Assembly (NCBI GenBank): GCA_034359265.1
Contig: CP136891.1
Span: forward strand, 83,284,001-83,348,000
Direction of reading: 5' to 3'
Length of the DNA: 64,000 nt
Source of the DNA: Canna indica
Taxonomy: Eukaryota > Streptophyta > Magnoliopsida > Zingiberales > Cannaceae
A model generated the notes under the pieces. The model did no database searches. It had not been told where the DNA came from and saw only the letters and a list, made by a program, of their open reading frames with translations. Of the stretch, positions 60,951-64,000 are shown piece after piece (within the stretch, counting starts at the first letter, position 1; each line of letters begins with the position of its first letter). Made by a program: the position numbers and the translations under genes.

Positions 60951-61400
60951 CACTATAAGAAATATAGTAATTTCAGACGACCATTTGAGTCAAAAAAATA
61001 GTCGAAAGTTTGTCGAAAATATTAATTTATCGATCAAATTTCGATTGATTTTCGAGGTCAAAATTTACGTCGGTAAATCCTTGGTCGAAATGGGTACCGA
61101 CAGTGTATTGACAAAAAATATTATCAGTAATTATCGATCAAAGTTTTAATCGAAAAGTTATTGGTAGTTCCTCGGTAACTACCGACAAAAAATTTGTCGG
61201 TAGCTTATCGGTAATTACCGACTATACATACTATCGAAAAAGTGATCGATAATTATTGACTACTTTCCTCTCATGTTCCATTCAGAAAATGGTCAATAGT
61301 TACTGACAATTTATCGACAAAATTTCGTCAGTATTTACCGACGTGTCTCCAACAATAGGTTCGTCGGTAATTTTCGACGACATATCGTCGAAAATTTTAA
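60951..61400 (+). mobile_element. CACTA (En/Spm) element 5' terminus
   Basis: Begins CACTATAAGAAATATAG, the standard CACTA terminus, followed by many direct and inverted copies of TACCGAC and TCGGTAATT-like motifs, the dense subterminal repeats bound by CACTA transposases. No matching TTTCTTATAGTG right end follows within the window, and no transposase is visible, so this is a truncated end. The right limit is arbitrary. Confidence 0.7.
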
Positions 61401-61981
61401 GATATTGAAGAATATCAAAAATATATACAATTGATCACCCATTACTTCAATATTTAATAGATATTGAAGATCAAATAAAGAGTTGTTAGGCTAGGGGTGA
61501 ATAAAAAAAAAACATTCAATCCACGAAAAAATGATTTCATGTTTCAAATTTAAGAATTGGTAAATTTATGTTTCAGTTCTAATCACGAAACCATTTAGAA
61601 CCAAAATCAAAATAAAAATAAAGGGAAAATGTCTAAAATAGTCCATAATTTTTTTTAAAATTTTTACATTGGTCTCATAATTTTTTTTCGGCTCAATTGG
61701 ATCCCTAAAGATTTACAAACGTCACTTTGGTCCCTGATCGTGACCTTGCCGTTTAAAAAAATCCTACGTGGCTAACGTTCCGATGACGTGACATTTGATT
61801 TAGTTGACTTTACTTACGTGTATTTAAAAATACATACGTGGCTTATTTTATTATTTATAAATTAAAATGAATCCTATTTTTTTCTCTCTCTTCCTCCCAT
61901 CATTGTTATCTTCTTCTTCCATCATCCTCCTCCTCTTTCTCCTCCTTGCCTCCAACTCCACTTCCTCCTCCCTGCCTCCGC
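61401..61981. other. Repeat-rich spacer
   Basis: Contains another TAGGGGTGAAT motif at 61493 resembling a hAT terminus, and 61640-61800 resembles one arm of the foldback repeat (GGTCCCTGATCGTGAC, ACGTGGCTAACGTTC). A Ser/Leu-rich frame at 61867 is cut by the hAT element at 61982. It is not supported as a gene. Confidence 0.4.
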
Positions 61982-62899
61982 TAGGGGTGAGCAGAATTAT
62001 CCGATTAACCGAAACCGACCGAACCGAACCCGAATTAACCGAACTGAATTTATCGAATTAATTTCGGTTCGGTTTTCGATTAATTTTTTCCGGGATTTCG
62101 GTTTTCGGTTCGGTTCGGTTCGGTTAATTTACCGTAAAAAATCGGTTTTAACCGAATTAACCGAAATTAAAAAATTTACCATTTTACCCCTAACAATTCA
62201 ATTAATGACATCTGTATCCCAAACACTATTAGCTTAAACGGTTAAATCCGATACCCACATACCCACTCGCCCCGCTGCCCGACCCGATTCCTAATCCTAA
62301 CCTAATGTTCTCGATACAGTCGACAGACTCGATCACTCGACTCTCTCCGTCTCTACTCTCTCGCACTCGACTCTCTCACGGGCGACGCCGGGGCGAACGC
62401 AGGCTACGCAGTGTCGCAGACTCGCAGCGACGACAGCCCGATCGGTCGGCAACGCGGCACTCCGCCACTCCGGCCGATCGACACTCGCCAAGTTGCCTCC
62501 TCACCCCCAAATCGCATTCGCCAAGTCGCCTCCCCCCCAAATCGGCCCTCGCCAAATCGCCAGGACTCCAGGCTAGCGGCAGTAGGGGACTAGGGGTGAG
62601 CATCTACTTCTCGGGGCATCCGACATCCGACATCCGACATCCTCATCAGCCGACAGCCTGTCTTCAATCTTAAGCAAGGTTAAATTTTTAAAATACCTAG
62701 TTGATTTGTATTTTTGATTCTTGTTGCTAGCATCTTTGATTCTTTATTTTTCCTGTTGGACTTCGATTTGGGAAAAACTTTTACAGAGCCACCTTCAGTG
62801 CCATTTTCATGTGAAAGTAAAGTATTATCCTTATGTGAGTAACCAACACATTGAGCATGCTGCCAAGCATCAGTTACTGTGTAGAATTGTAGATTTAAT

Positions 62900-63130
62900 A
62901 AATCTACTTGATGTTGAGTGTAGATTTTAAGTCGGATTTAATAAATCTGTGTAGATTTAATCAGTTACTGTTTTCGGTTAGTTTGACAGTCTGTGACATC
63001 TGTGTAGATTTAATTAGTAAGTAGTAAGTAGATTTAATAAATCTACTTGATAGTAGTCTGTGTAGTCGTGTAGAATGTAGATTTGCAAGTGGTTAACTGG
63101 TTATAAGTCTACTTGATAGTGTAGATTTGT
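62900..63130. repeat. GTAGATTTAATAAATCTACTTGAT repeat cluster in the hAT leader intron
   Basis: TAGATTTAATAAATCTACTT or close variants recur at least four times. Each AGATTT...AAATCT is a short inverted repeat. Position within a presumed transposon intron suggests internal repeats of the element. Confidence 0.55.
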
Positions 63131-63252
63131 TTCATTATAACAGTAGATTTGTTTCTGTGTTTTATTATAACTTGCAAGTATCTTGTTTTCATTATAACAA
63201 CTTGCTTTTACTATTTATATCAAGTTTTGTATTGAATGGAAATAAATATTAG

Positions 63253-64000
63253 ATGTCCAACTCTCAAGAAGAGGCAGAATCAAATACAGTAGCAGCAGTA
63301 GCACAACCAATATCTACACCCGCAAGCGATGAAAGCGGCAATGAAATCGGAAACACAACATTGCCGCCAAAAGGCCCAAAACAAAGGTCAAAAGTGTGGG
63401 AATACTTTGAAGTTTATGTTGATAAAGAGAAAGGGGAAATCAAAGGCAAGTGCAAGTATTGTCAGAAAGAATATGCTGCAGATACAAAGAAAAATGGGAC
63501 AAGTGCACTCAATTACCATGTGAAAACGTGTAAGAAGATACCGGGGAATGAAGATAAAACACAATCACAGTTGTCTTTGCAACCATCGGGAGATGATGAA
63601 AGTACGGGTATGTTATCTACTTGGAAGTTTGATCAAGCTGCTATTAGAAAAAGTCTTGCACGCATGATAATTGTTGATGAGTTGCCATTTAAATTTGTTG
63701 AATGTGAAGGCTTTAAAGAGTTTATGCATAATGCATGTCCTAGATTTAATTTCCCTTCAAGATGGACTGTATCACGTGATTGTTTTCAGTTATATATGGA
63801 TGAGAGGTTGAAGCTGAAACATTATTTGAAAAATAATGATCAACGAATTTCCATAACAACTGACACATGGACATCCATTCAACAAATCAATTACATATGC
63901 ATCACAGCTCATTTCATTGATAGGGATTGGAAGCTGCACAATTTTTTTTTAAATTTTTGTCCAATTTCTAGTCATAAGGGTGAATCTATTGGTAGGGCAA
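63253..64000 (+). CDS. hAT transposase with BED zinc finger (partial, runs off window)
   Basis: Open frame from ATG 63253 to the window end without a stop (249 codons visible). The ATG directly follows an acceptor-like ATTAG. About residues 46-95 form a BED-type zinc finger: KVWEYFEVY, then CKYC and H-x4-C in LNYHVKTCKK. Downstream are hAT transposase (RICESLEEPER/ZBED-like) motifs: a FDQAAIRKSLARMIIVDELP segment, PSRWTVSRDCFQLY, and TTDTWTSIQQINYICITAHF, which contains the first acidic catalytic-core residue. It ends in SHKGESIG. In this family the protein catalyses cut-and-paste transposition and makes 8-bp duplications. No defect is visible, so it could be active; the C-terminal dimerisation domain lies outside. 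Confidence 0.88.
   Translation, partial: MSNSQEEAESNTVAAVAQPISTPASDESGNEIGNTTLPPKGPKQRSKVWEYFEVYVDKEKGEIKGKCKYCQKEYAADTKKNGTSALNYHVKTCKKIPGNEDKTQSQLSLQPSGDDESTGMLSTWKFDQAAIRKSLARMIIVDELPFKFVECEGFKEFMHNACPRFNFPSRWTVSRDCFQLYMDERLKLKHYLKNNDQRISITTDTWTSIQQINYICITAHFIDRDWKLHNFFLNFCPISSHKGESIGRA

Larger units (their letters stand above)
61982..64000 (+). mobile_element. 5' part of an autonomous-type hAT transposon
   Basis: Starts TAGGGGTGAGCAGAATTATC, the hAT terminus family seen elsewhere in the window, followed by repeated GGTTCGGTTCGG / CCGAACCGAAC subterminal motifs. A GC-rich leader (62300-62640), a probable intron (about 62678-63252) and the transposase ORF follow. The element runs past the right edge, so the right terminus and the target duplication (left octamer GCCTCCGC, 61974-61981) cannot be checked. 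A second TAGGGGTGAGC occurs at 62591. Confidence 0.75.

Noticed and set aside
1..64000. CRISPR arrays, phage or bacterial defence systems, LTR retrotransposons with gag-pol
   Set aside because: No regular spacer-repeat arrays, no prokaryotic gene organisation, and no integrase or aspartic-protease domains were seen; the reverse transcriptase remnants are of the non-LTR type.

Overview
This is nuclear DNA from a flowering plant. The genes have many introns with GT-AG junctions, the spacers are AT-rich, and the transposon mix is typically plant (hAT, PIF/Harbinger and CACTA DNA elements, L1-type LINEs ending in an RNase H domain). The very GC-rich first exons of the CYP38, DEGP1 and DUF1645 genes would fit a monocot, but the species cannot be fixed from this window. 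I found no CRISPR array, no prokaryotic system and no virus-like gene.

Layout. (1) 1-8.1 kb and 17.6-26.0 kb hold two copies of one A2-type mitotic cyclin gene, same strand, about 19 kb apart. All 11 coding exons are open in both copies (506 and 505 codons). Their introns have diverged by insertion and deletion, and one MITE sits in intron 2 of the first copy with a clean empty site in the second. (2) 8.1-17.5 kb, between the copies, is a transposon graveyard: a hAT MITE, a decayed LINE with reverse transcriptase, zinc-knuckle and RNase H remnants, a second LINE tail in reverse, and a tRNA-like SINE head. (3) 26-30.7 kb is intergenic, with one MITE nested in another. (4) 30.9-56.8 kb is a gene-rich block: CYP38 (+, thylakoid-lumen immunophilin-like protein), an At4g28440-like OB-fold protein (-), DEGP1 (+, thylakoid-lumen protease), RRP40 (+, RNA exosome), a beta-carbonic anhydrase (-) and a DUF1645 protein (-). 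(5) 57-64 kb is again AT-rich and repetitive, with a CACTA terminus and, at the right edge, the 5' part of a probably autonomous hAT transposon whose transposase ORF runs off the window.

The host genes form no operon-like system. CYP38 and DEGP1 both act in photosystem II assembly and repair in the thylakoid lumen and lie about 6 kb apart, which may be chance. The most informative biology is in the duplicated cyclins (post-duplication MITE insertion, a weakened splice donor in copy 2) and in the layered DNA transposons with readable target-site duplications. Exon limits were set by reading the sequence, by GT-AG junctions, by phase continuity and by recalled family sequences; no alignment or expression data were available.
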